The notes under the pieces are model-generated. The model was not told where the DNA came from, made no database searches, and was given only the letters and a program-made list of their open reading frames with translations. A DNA stretch of 19,068 nt from assembly GCA_028695895.1 (NCBI GenBank), contig JAQVIE010000004.1, forward strand, positions 1 to 19,068, written 5' to 3'. Numbering within the stretch: the stretch's first letter is position 1; the number at the start of each line of letters is the position of its first letter. Positions 6,357-14,159 of the stretch are shown piece by piece. The position numbers and the translations under genes are program-made. The stretch is from Methanospirillum sp. (GTDB taxonomy: Archaea > Halobacteriota > Methanomicrobia > Methanomicrobiales > Methanospirillaceae).

Positions 6357-9300
6357 ATGAAAATCTCTGCCCTACTTTCATCCGAACATCTGAAAATACT
6401 TCTTGTTGATGACGAGGAGGTTGTCCTGGATGCCACCCGGGATTATCTGACGACAAACTTCTCTTTTGATGTTGACACTGTAGAATCAGGAACACAGGCA
6501 CTTGACCTGTTGTCACAGAATCAGTATGATGTAATCATTGCAGATTACGAAATGGAGCCGATGTGCGGTCTTGACCTTCTCGCCAGTATCAGGGAAAAAG
6601 GAGATCAGACACCATTTATCATCTTTACCGGAAAAGGAAGGGAAGAGGTTGTTATTGCTTCATTCGAACTTGGAGCTGACGGGTACGTGCAGAAAGGTGG
6701 AGAGATTCGCTCACAATTTGCAGAACTTGCTCAAAAAATTAAAACTATCGTTCAAAGTAAACGGGCAGCGAAGGCTTTCCAGGAGCAGGATAAAAGGCGG
6801 CAGATGCTCTTTGAAACGATGGAACAGGGAGTAATTTACCAGGACAGAAAAGGAATTATTATCGAGGCCAATCCTGCAGCAGAACGAATCCTTGGTGTCC
6901 CATATGATCGTATTATCAGATCTACTTCCCTGAATAAAGAGTGGAATATTATTCACGAAGATTATTCCCCCTTTGCCCCTGAAGATCAGCCAGCCATACG
7001 TGCATTTCATGAAAGCAGGAAGGTGAGTAATATTGTGGTGGGAATCGCCAGACCCGGGACAGAGGAATACAGGTGGATTCTTGTCCATGCAACACCTCTT
7101 TTCCAGGATGGGGAAGACATTCCCTTCCAGGTATATTCAATATTCTCAGATATCACAGAACTTCGAAGGGCTGAAAGCCAGGTTGCCTTAAATGAAGGGA
7201 GGATCTCAGCACTGCTCGAGTTAAACAGGCTTGCAGACAAATCAAAAGAGAAATTACTGAATTATGCAACAAATGCATCCAAAGTTATAACACAAAGCCA
7301 GTACTCCGGTATAGGACTTCTTAATGAGGATGAAACTGAGATTACTGTCCATTCATGGCCTACATTAATGAAAAAAACTCAGTTAAATCATGAAGAAAAC
7401 CGGAGCATCTGGTCTGAAATAATAAAAAACAGATTGCCAGTCACAGAAAATTTATATTCAAAAGAGATTTACAGGAACTGTGAACATCTGGAAGAAGATC
7501 TTCGAATATCCAGGATTCTTGGTGTTCCTATTTTTGATGGAGAGCATATTGTTGCCATCCTTGCAGTAGCTAATAAACGCGAATTATATGAGGAAGATGA
7601 CAAGCAGGCATTGATAGCACTTGGAAATGAACTCTGGGCAATCATTCATCAAAAACAAGTTAAGGAAGAACTGTATCTTAAGAACTATGCCATCGAATCC
7701 TCGATGAATGGTATTGCAATAATCAGCCTTTCAGGCATTCTAACCCATGTAAATCCAGCATTCCTTTCCATCTGGAAATATCATTCAAAAGACCAGGTCA
7801 TTGGAAAAAATATAATAAATTTCTGGAAAGATCCTGACCAGGCCAAAGAGGCAGTCAATGCCATTCATTCACATAAAAGATGGCAAGGCGAGATAGAAAC
7901 AGAACTTACAGATGGTACTTATGCTGTACTTCTGGTATCTACCCATTCCATTATTGACGAATCAGGAAAATCCCTTGCCATGATGGCATCTTTTGTTGAT
8001 ATTACCGAAAAAAAGGAGTCTGAACTGAAATTAGTTCAGGCTAATAATCTCATTGAAGGGATGCTAAATGGCATTCGTGACATAGTCGGATTGCAGCTTC
8101 CAGACCATACGATCATCAGGTATAATAAAGCCGGTTATGATGCACTGGGTCTTGAACCTTCAGAAGTTGCTGGAAAAAAATGCTATGAACTTATCGGAAG
8201 AGAAAAGCAGTGCGATTTATGTGCTACGACCAAAGCAATTATATATAAAGAGCCATACACGATTCAAAAATTTGTCCCGGAACTGGGAAAATACCTTGAA
8301 TGTACCAGCAACCCGGTTTTTGATGAATATGGGAAGCCTGAACTCATTGTTGAACTTCTTCATGACATCACAGATAAGAAAAAAGCGGAGACGGCACTCA
8401 AAGAGAGTGAAGAGCGTTTTCGCCAGTTATTTAACAATGCATCGGACGCTATCTTTCTGTATGAGCTGAATGATGATGATGATACACAAGGAAGATTTAT
8501 TGAGGTTAACAATGCAGCATGCAGAAATCTTGGTTATTCACGGGATGAATTATTAGAAAAAACCCTCTTTGATATTAGTTCAAAGTATGACAAAAAGACA
8601 GTTCCTGATATCACCAGAAAAGTGATCCAGAAAGGACACCTTATGTTTGAAGGCCTCCATACCAGAAAAGATGGATCTTCATTTCCGGTTGAGGTGTCTG
8701 CACATATCTTTAAACTTCATGAAAAGCGTGTCATTCTTTCAATCTGCCGGGATATTTCTGAAAGAAAAATCAATGAAAAAGCAATATTTGAATCAAATCG
8801 AAAACTCCAGTTGCTTTCCAGTATTACAAGGCATGACATCCTGAACTCTCTTGGTGGCTTACTTTTATTTCTTGACAGCATCCCAAGAAATGACATTTCT
8901 CCAAAAACCAGGGAAAACCTTGACCATATTTTATCATATGCACTGAAAATTCAGAGACAGATAGAGTTCACTCGTGACTACCAGCTTCTGGGTTTTCACA
9001 AAGCATTCTGGCAGGACCTTTCTCTGTGCTTTTGGAGAGCTGCAGATCAGTTTGATAAGCAAAACGTAATTATTTCTGAACATCTTTCAGGAGTGGAGAT
9101 ATTTGCCGATCCCATGCTTGAAAAGGTTATCTTCAACCTGATTGACAATGCTCTCAGGTATGGTGGGCCTGAACTCTCAAATATTACCGGGTATTACCGG
9201 ACAGATGGTGAAGAACTAATCTGGATAATCGAAGATGATGGAACCGGTGTTGCAAAAGATCTTAAAGAACATATCATGAATAAGGGTGTTGGTTCAAATA

Positions 9301-9458
9301 CCGGTCTTGGTCTCTTTCTTTCTGCAGAAATCCTTTCAATAACGGGTATGACAATTAATGAGACCGGAGAAGAGGGCAAAGGTGCCATATTTGAGATAAG
9401 GGTTCCAAAAGAGATGTTTCGGTTTGTAAGTAACCATAGAGCTGAGGATACGCCGTGA
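6357..9458 (+). CDS. Multi-sensor REC-PAS-GAF-PAS-PAS-PAS histidine kinase
   Basis: This 1033-residue, apparently soluble protein starts with a receiver and ends with a kinase. The REC domain (11-130) has LLVDDEE, phospho-acceptor Asp63 in IIADYEM, and FTGKGREE plus QKGG in place of the usual T-A and K-P motifs. PAS domains lie at about 150-272, 440-555, 565-678 and 685-805, most closing with a D-I-T/S motif (FSDIT, FVDIT, HDIT, RDIS). A GAF domain spans about 285-432. The third PAS has a cysteine group (C609, C619, C622, with C649 nearby). The kinase part has the phosphorylatable His826 in SITRHDILNSL, the N box with N927 and N931 (FNLIDNALRYG), EDDGTGV and GVGSNTGLGLFL. No membrane helix is seen, so it should sense intracellular cues such as redox state or small ligands. 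The N-terminal receiver lets another kinase control it. Signals and partners are unknown. Confidence 0.93.
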   Translation: MKISALLSSEHLKILLVDDEEVVLDATRDYLTTNFSFDVDTVESGTQALDLLSQNQYDVIIADYEMEPMCGLDLLASIREKGDQTPFIIFTGKGREEVVIASFELGADGYVQKGGEIRSQFAELAQKIKTIVQSKRAAKAFQEQDKRRQMLFETMEQGVIYQDRKGIIIEANPAAERILGVPYDRIIRSTSLNKEWNIIHEDYSPFAPEDQPAIRAFHESRKVSNIVVGIARPGTEEYRWILVHATPLFQDGEDIPFQVYSIFSDITELRRAESQVALNEGRISALLELNRLADKSKEKLLNYATNASKVITQSQYSGIGLLNEDETEITVHSWPTLMKKTQLNHEENRSIWSEIIKNRLPVTENLYSKEIYRNCEHLEEDLRISRILGVPIFDGEHIVAILAVANKRELYEEDDKQALIALGNELWAIIHQKQVKEELYLKNYAIESSMNGIAIISLSGILTHVNPAFLSIWKYHSKDQVIGKNIINFWKDPDQAKEAVNAIHSHKRWQGEIETELTDGTYAVLLVSTHSIIDESGKSLAMMASFVDITEKKESELKLVQANNLIEGMLNGIRDIVGLQLPDHTIIRYNKAGYDALGLEPSEVAGKKCYELIGREKQCDLCATTKAIIYKEPYTIQKFVPELGKYLECTSNPVFDEYGKPELIVELLHDITDKKKAETALKESEERFRQLFNNASDAIFLYELNDDDDTQGRFIEVNNAACRNLGYSRDELLEKTLFDISSKYDKKTVPDITRKVIQKGHLMFEGLHTRKDGSSFPVEVSAHIFKLHEKRVILSICRDISERKINEKAIFESNRKLQLLSSITRHDILNSLGGLLLFLDSIPRNDISPKTRENLDHILSYALKIQRQIEFTRDYQLLGFHKAFWQDLSLCFWRAADQFDKQNVIISEHLSGVEIFADPMLEKVIFNLIDNALRYGGPELSNITGYYRTDGEELIWIIEDDGTGVAKDLKEHIMNKGVGSNTGLGLFLSAEILSITGMTINETGEEGKGAIFEIRVPKEMFRFVSNHRAEDTP

Positions 9459-9461
9459 TAA

Positions 9462-9788
9462 GGGCATAAAGGGGATGAGCTCACAGGCAAAAATCTCATT
9501 TTCACATCCATTCGTCATGGACAGAAACTGACCAAAGTCAGGTTTAACACGAAGACGCAAAATGAAAAACTGGTAATCTTCTGTGAAGATGATGATATCG
9601 GAATTCCAGACAATGAAAAAGAAGTAATATTCAATTATGGACACGGAAAAAATACAGGAATTGGTCTTTTCCTTGCATAAGAGATACTTGCGGTTAACAA
9701 CATGACCATATATAAATCTGGAGTGGAAACAGAAGGGTCAAGGTTTGAAATTCATGTCCCTGAAGGGAAATGGAGATGTTATTCATAA
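9462..9788 (+). pseudogene. Remnant of a histidine kinase ATPase domain
   Basis: Translated in one frame, this stretch gives a recognisable C-terminal HATPase_c domain: SIRHGQKLTKVRF (remnant N box), LVIFCEDDDIGIPDNEKEV (G1 box), YGHGKNTGIGLFLA (G2 box), then EILAVNNMTIY and FEIHVPEGKW before a final TAA at 9786-9788. An in-frame TAA at 9678-9680 sits where homologs have an Arg or Ser codon (LFLA*EIL). There is no start codon in a sensible place, no DHp helix and no sensor part. It follows the 1033-residue kinase stop by a few bases, in a different frame. It is probably the leftover end of a lost or recombined kinase gene, or a decayed partial duplicate of a neighbour. Confidence 0.8.
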
Positions 9789-9854
9789 TTTTCGAATGAT
9801 AACTCCTTACAAGCCGGGATTTAAACCATCAAAAATGATCTGACAAAATACGCC

Positions 9855-9863
9855 TTTATTTTT
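9855..9863 (+). terminator. T-rich candidate terminator after the kinase remnant
   Basis: TTTATTTTT lies about 65 bp beyond the end of the pseudogene and ahead of the next promoter, in the right place to end the 6357-9458 transcript. Confidence 0.35.
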
Positions 9864-9910
9864 CTCAATCCCCATCACGTTCACTAATATATCAGGATTA
9901 TCTTATTAGA

Positions 9911-9926
9911 CATTTAAAAAAATATT
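9911..9926 (+). promoter_or_regulatory. TATA-like element of the HTH-PAS gene
   Basis: CATTTAAAAAAATATT is a strongly AT-rich block. A start site about 25 bp downstream (near 9945) would leave roughly 45 nt before ATG 9989 and would exclude the upstream TTG at 9926. Confidence 0.4.
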
Positions 9927-9988
9927 TGCCATGCGTCAATGCCATGCATATCATTTCCCTTATATCATCAAAACATAAAATATTTTAC

Positions 9989-12154
9989 ATGAGAAATCGG
10001 GAGAGTGAAGTCAGATATGATTCACTTATCCTGGGATTTTTGTCAGAAAAACTGCAAGGGGCCAGCATAGGAGAGATATCATCTGCGCTCCAGTTAAATC
10101 GGAATCTTGTTGCAAAATATCTTTCCATAATGCATATGCAGGGCAGGGTTGAACTACGATCCTATGGAAAAGTGAAACTCTATCGAAAAACAACCCGGAT
10201 CCCATTCCATGCCCTCTCTCTTGTCAACGAGGGATGCGTAATCGGTCTTGATCAGCTCCTTTATGTCAGGGAGATCCTTGGGAACTGCAAAGAGATGACT
10301 GGAGCTGAAAAAAATGATCTTTTATCCAAACCTTTCTCTGAAATTTTTCACCCGGCCTTCACTGACCCGGTTGTAAAGAAATACACGCAGGAGTATCGTA
10401 ACGGGGCAGTTTCTCTCCCTCTTAACCGGGAGATATCATGGCGAAAAAGAGGATACAATCTCACGATCGTTCCAAGTATATTTAATGACGGAACACAGGG
10501 ACTTGCACTTCTCCTCTCTGAACAGGCAAATAATCCACCAATTAATAAGAAGGAGAAGAACAAAATCAGAACATACCAGTACCTGACACATGAGACTCCG
10601 AATTTTGTACTTCACCTTAATACCGACGGGGACGTGCTTTATGTCAATGAATCATATGCAACGTATTGCAAAACTCGGGCATCTGATCTTCTCCAGACCA
10701 ATGGTATTCCTCTGGCCACACAGGATGATTTTGTACGAATCAAAAATATAGTTTTAAAAAACTGGTCTTTGAATGAACCAACAACCAGTGACATCCAGGT
10801 CGTAATGGACGACGGATCAGTAAGGTGGCAGACATGGGTATTTCATCCGGTCAGAGAACAGGGTGTTCTGACAGATCTTCATGGATATGGAAGGGACATC
10901 ACCGAGGAACGTGAGAGAGATAACTTTTACGTCAGGTTGCAAAAAGAATTTAACCAGGATGTTCAGGATAAAACATCCGAACTTCGTGAAATTACCGCCC
11001 AACTAAGAAAAGAGATCGATCAGCGGAAGTCACTTGAACTTGCATTAAAAAAGAGCGAGGAAAAATTTCGAAACCTTACTGAAATCACGACAGATATTAT
11101 CTGGGAGACAGATCAGTTTGGAACAATTACTTATATTAATCCTAAGGCAACCTCAATCCTTGGTTATCCATCAGAAAAGTTAACCGGAAAAAAAATCTGG
11201 GGAAAAATAAACCCTGATTACCAGGATACTTTAAAAGACTATTTTTCAGAGTCACAATGTTCTTCTTTTGAGCAGATTGCATTTCCAATGATAAGGTCAG
11301 ATGGCTCTGAAGCCTGGATTGAATTATCAGGAATACCCCTGGTCAATGACATGAAGCAATTTTCCGGGTACAGGGGGATAGGTCGGGATATTACCAGATT
11401 CAGACAGGAACTTGAAGATGCCAACACTTATAGTAGAAATCTCATAGAAGTCAACTTAGATCCCCTCGTTACAATCGGTCCTGATGGAAAAATTCAGGAT
11501 GTTAACCATGCAACCGAAATAGTTACAGGAGAAAAGAGGAAAAAACTGATCGGAACCGATTTCTGTTCGTATTTTTCAGAACCGGCAAAAGCCAGGGAAG
11601 GTTATGAAAAGGTATTTTCACAGGGCTATGTAAGAGATTATTCACTTAAAATCGTCCACAAAAATGGAAATATAACCCCAGTACTGTATAATGCTTCAAT
11701 ATACAAAGATAAAAACGGAAAAGTACAGGGAGTTTTTGCAGCTGCACGAGATATTTCAGCCCTTAAAGAAAGTGAGAAAAACCTGGCTAATTCTCATGAT
11801 TACTACATGAGAATCCTGGATGAACTTCCAAACCCGGTCTGGAGAACAGGAAAAGATGCAAAATATAACTTTTTCAATAAAGCCTGGTTTAATTTTACCG
11901 GCAGGACTCCTGAAGAAGAAAAAGAATTTGGATGGGCAGCTGATATCCATCCGGAAGACAGGGAACAATGCATGACGCATTACCTCACATCTTTTGAAAA
12001 AAATACCCCGTTTTATATTGTATACCGGCTTCGCCACCATGACGGAACATATCACCGGGTTGCTGATTATGGAAGCCCGGTATTTGATCTGAACGGAGAG
12101 TTTGCCGGATACATCGGAAGTTTTTGTGACCTTGATAAAAAGGAAGTACTATGA
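9989..12154 (+). CDS. HTH-domain protein with about five PAS domains and no kinase
   Basis: The frame is open from a TTG at 9926, but that codon lies in the promoter region. ATG 9989 begins the HTH domain directly, giving 721 residues. Residues 1-67 resemble a winged-helix DNA-binding domain (SLILGFLSEKLQGASIGEIS, then SSALQLNRNLVAKYLSIMHM and a basic wing, VELRSYGKVKLYRKTTR). A weak PAS-like region spans about 75-180, followed by PAS domains at 195-310, 355-475, 477-595 and 600-715. A charged coiled coil (about 312-355) precedes the second block. Landmarks are GRDITEE, GRDITRF and ARDISALKE at PAS ends. There is no receiver, DHp or ATPase domain and no membrane helix. It is probably a ligand- or partner-responsive transcription regulator. 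The 4-bp stop/start overlap (ATGA) with the next gene suggests a working pair. The signal and DNA target are unknown. Confidence 0.88.
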   Translation: MRNRESEVRYDSLILGFLSEKLQGASIGEISSALQLNRNLVAKYLSIMHMQGRVELRSYGKVKLYRKTTRIPFHALSLVNEGCVIGLDQLLYVREILGNCKEMTGAEKNDLLSKPFSEIFHPAFTDPVVKKYTQEYRNGAVSLPLNREISWRKRGYNLTIVPSIFNDGTQGLALLLSEQANNPPINKKEKNKIRTYQYLTHETPNFVLHLNTDGDVLYVNESYATYCKTRASDLLQTNGIPLATQDDFVRIKNIVLKNWSLNEPTTSDIQVVMDDGSVRWQTWVFHPVREQGVLTDLHGYGRDITEERERDNFYVRLQKEFNQDVQDKTSELREITAQLRKEIDQRKSLELALKKSEEKFRNLTEITTDIIWETDQFGTITYINPKATSILGYPSEKLTGKKIWGKINPDYQDTLKDYFSESQCSSFEQIAFPMIRSDGSEAWIELSGIPLVNDMKQFSGYRGIGRDITRFRQELEDANTYSRNLIEVNLDPLVTIGPDGKIQDVNHATEIVTGEKRKKLIGTDFCSYFSEPAKAREGYEKVFSQGYVRDYSLKIVHKNGNITPVLYNASIYKDKNGKVQGVFAAARDISALKESEKNLANSHDYYMRILDELPNPVWRTGKDAKYNFFNKAWFNFTGRTPEEEKEFGWAADIHPEDREQCMTHYLTSFEKNTPFYIVYRLRHHDGTYHRVADYGSPVFDLNGEFAGYIGSFCDLDKKEVL

Positions 12155-13833
12155 CCAGAGTTTTGTATGTTGATGATGACCTTTTGCTCCTTGATGCAGG
12201 TCAGCTCTATATCCAGAAACTGAGTGGGTTTACCGTTGATACTGCCGAATCCGTGACAGAAGCACTGAAAAAGCTTGAACAATACTCTTATGATGCTATC
12301 ATATCAGATTACCAGATGCCGGTAAAGGATGGCATCTTTTTTTTAAAACACCTGAGGGAGAACAGAAATGATATTCCATTCATTCTTTTTACCGGAAAAG
12401 GAAGGGAAGAGATAGCTATTGAAGCACTCAACAATGGTGCTGATTATTATCTTCAGAAAGGCGGACAACCAAAAGCGCAGTTCACCGAACTGATCCATAA
12501 AATTCGTCTTGCAGTTGAAAAACGGCAGTCTGAAAAGCAGCTTCGCCAGTCCCACCTGCAGATAAGAGACATGCTGGATCACCTGCCAGATCCGACCTTT
12601 GCAATTAACAGGGAAGGAATTGTGATTGCCTGGAACCGTGCCCAGGTTGCCCTAACCGGCCTGTCCAGCGATGAAATGCTCGGAAAAGGTGAAGAGACCT
12701 ATTCCATGGCAGTTTATGGAGAAAATCGCCCGATGTTAGTTGATGCAATACTTAATGAAGAGATCTCAATTTTGGATTATTACCAGCATGTCTCCCGTAC
12801 TGCAGATACAATAACTGCTGAGACCAGGATAAAAACCCTGCATGGAACAAAGATCCTATGGGGTAAAGCAAGTCCGCTGTATGATGAGAACGGGATAGTT
12901 ACAGGGGCGATACAGACAGTCAGAGATATTACCAAATCTAAAAAAGCAGAACAGGAACTTGTAAGTTCAAAACAGAGGCTGTCAGATATCATTGACTTTC
13001 TTCCTGATGCAACATTTGCCATTGATAAGAAAGGAATAGTTATCGCCTGGAACCATGCAATTGAAGAGATGACAGGTGTTCAAAAGAGCGAGATCATAGG
13101 GAAAGGAGATTATCTTTACTCCATACCTTTCTATGGAGAACAAAGGCCGGTTTTAATAGATTTTCTCTATAAAAACTGGGAGGAAAACAGGAATTCATAT
13201 GATTATATTCAGGAACAGGGCGATCATCTTATTGCTGAAGTTTTTAACCCGGCGATGTACAACGGGAGAGGAGCCTGGTTATGGGGAATAACTGCTCCGC
13301 TCAGGGATGCCAGGGGAAATACCAGTGGGGCAATACAATCCATCCGTGATATCACCGAGCGTAAAAAAATTGAAGCTGAAATATTGAAAAGCAATGAGGA
13401 ACTTGCTGCTGCCTATGAAGAACTTTCCGGAAGTTATGAAGAGATAATTACCAGCATGGAGGAGGTAAAGGTACAAAAAGAACAGACCGAACAGAGTGAG
13501 GCAAGATTTCGAAGTCTTATCGAATATGTGTCTGACGGGATAATCATCGTTCAGGATGAAATAATCCGTTATGCCAATCCTGCAGCATGTGAGATGCTCA
13601 TGTATGACAATGAGGGGGCACTCAGCGGTAAACCAATTTCATCTATTGTTGATCTCTCTTCATTTTCGACATTTTCTTATCATTTGTCCAGTTCAAAAAA
13701 CATTTCAGATTCCCGCATTGAAGAGTACTTTATTCGATCTGATGGACAGTCCATTCCTGTCGAACTATCATCTTTCATATGTTCTGACAGGGAAAAAGAA
13801 GATGTAACGTTAATATTCAGGCGTATTTCATAA
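12151..13833 (+). CDS. Response-regulator receiver protein with three PAS domains, no output or kinase domain
   Basis: This 560-residue protein starts with a REC domain (1-120): VLYVDDD, phospho-acceptor Asp53 in IISDYQM, FTGKGREE and QKGG. PAS1 (about 139-262) and PAS2 (about 275-403) are clear duplicates, sharing FLPDATFAI/HLPDPTFAI, GIVIAWN, GKG..YS..YGE.RP and the closing (V/I)RDIT. A charged coiled coil (403-448) leads to a third PAS (450-560), which ends the protein. There is no H-box, ATPase, DNA-binding or enzymatic domain. Its ATG overlaps the stop of the HTH-PAS gene by four bases, so it is probably translated by re-initiation. A likely job is to receive a phosphoryl group and act on the HTH-PAS partner through PAS-PAS or coiled-coil contact. 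FilR-like REC-PAS proteins without output are known in methanogens. The partner assignment is inference. Confidence 0.92.
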   Translation: MTRVLYVDDDLLLLDAGQLYIQKLSGFTVDTAESVTEALKKLEQYSYDAIISDYQMPVKDGIFFLKHLRENRNDIPFILFTGKGREEIAIEALNNGADYYLQKGGQPKAQFTELIHKIRLAVEKRQSEKQLRQSHLQIRDMLDHLPDPTFAINREGIVIAWNRAQVALTGLSSDEMLGKGEETYSMAVYGENRPMLVDAILNEEISILDYYQHVSRTADTITAETRIKTLHGTKILWGKASPLYDENGIVTGAIQTVRDITKSKKAEQELVSSKQRLSDIIDFLPDATFAIDKKGIVIAWNHAIEEMTGVQKSEIIGKGDYLYSIPFYGEQRPVLIDFLYKNWEENRNSYDYIQEQGDHLIAEVFNPAMYNGRGAWLWGITAPLRDARGNTSGAIQSIRDITERKKIEAEILKSNEELAAAYEELSGSYEEIITSMEEVKVQKEQTEQSEARFRSLIEYVSDGIIIVQDEIIRYANPAACEMLMYDNEGALSGKPISSIVDLSSFSTFSYHLSSSKNISDSRIEEYFIRSDGQSIPVELSSFICSDREKEDVTLIFRRIS

Positions 13834-14159
13834 CAAAACCTGTTTGCGGATCTGTTTTCAAACCAGGATAAATCATACATTTTCCGGATACACTGAACAG
13901 GAAAATATATGCAGAACCACTTGCTGTTTAAATAATTCCTAATCTGATCAATAATTCCATCAGGTACAAAAAAATCTCACATATTTTTGTCCATGTTAAA
14001 AATTCCAGAAGTTTACTAAATATTATGAACCAGAACAATAAATGCGAGATATGAGTTAAAACATAGTATTGGACGTAAATTGAAGAAGTCAATTATAATT
14101 TTTCTCTTCCAGGCAGTACAACATATTTTATTAGGAAAAAAACATACACTAATCCATTC
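13834..14159 (+). other. AT-rich intergenic region
   Basis: 326 bp with no gene-like frame and no sign of a decayed kinase end for the preceding gene. An imperfect stem, CCTGTTTG (13839-13846) with CAAACCAGG (13859-13867), lies just after the stop codon. Several short T-tracts (around 13984-13988 and 14101-14105) could end transcription. The promoter of the next gene lies at its right edge. Confidence 0.45.
14121..14131 (+). promoter_or_regulatory. TATA box giving a nearly leaderless transcript
   Basis: ACATATTTTAT is centred about 33 bp upstream of the ATG at 14160. The predicted start (about 14150-14153) would leave fewer than 10 nt of leader, and no Shine-Dalgarno is visible, so the mRNA may be nearly leaderless. 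Confidence 0.4.

Noticed and set aside
9926..9988. TTG start of the HTH-PAS gene at 9926
   Set aside because: It lies in the AT-rich promoter block, has no Shine-Dalgarno and adds 21 residues outside the HTH domain.
13834..14159. Lost kinase end behind the REC-PAS gene
   Set aside because: I looked for H-box, N-box or G-box remnants in the forward frames and saw none, so the protein probably ends naturally with its last PAS domain.
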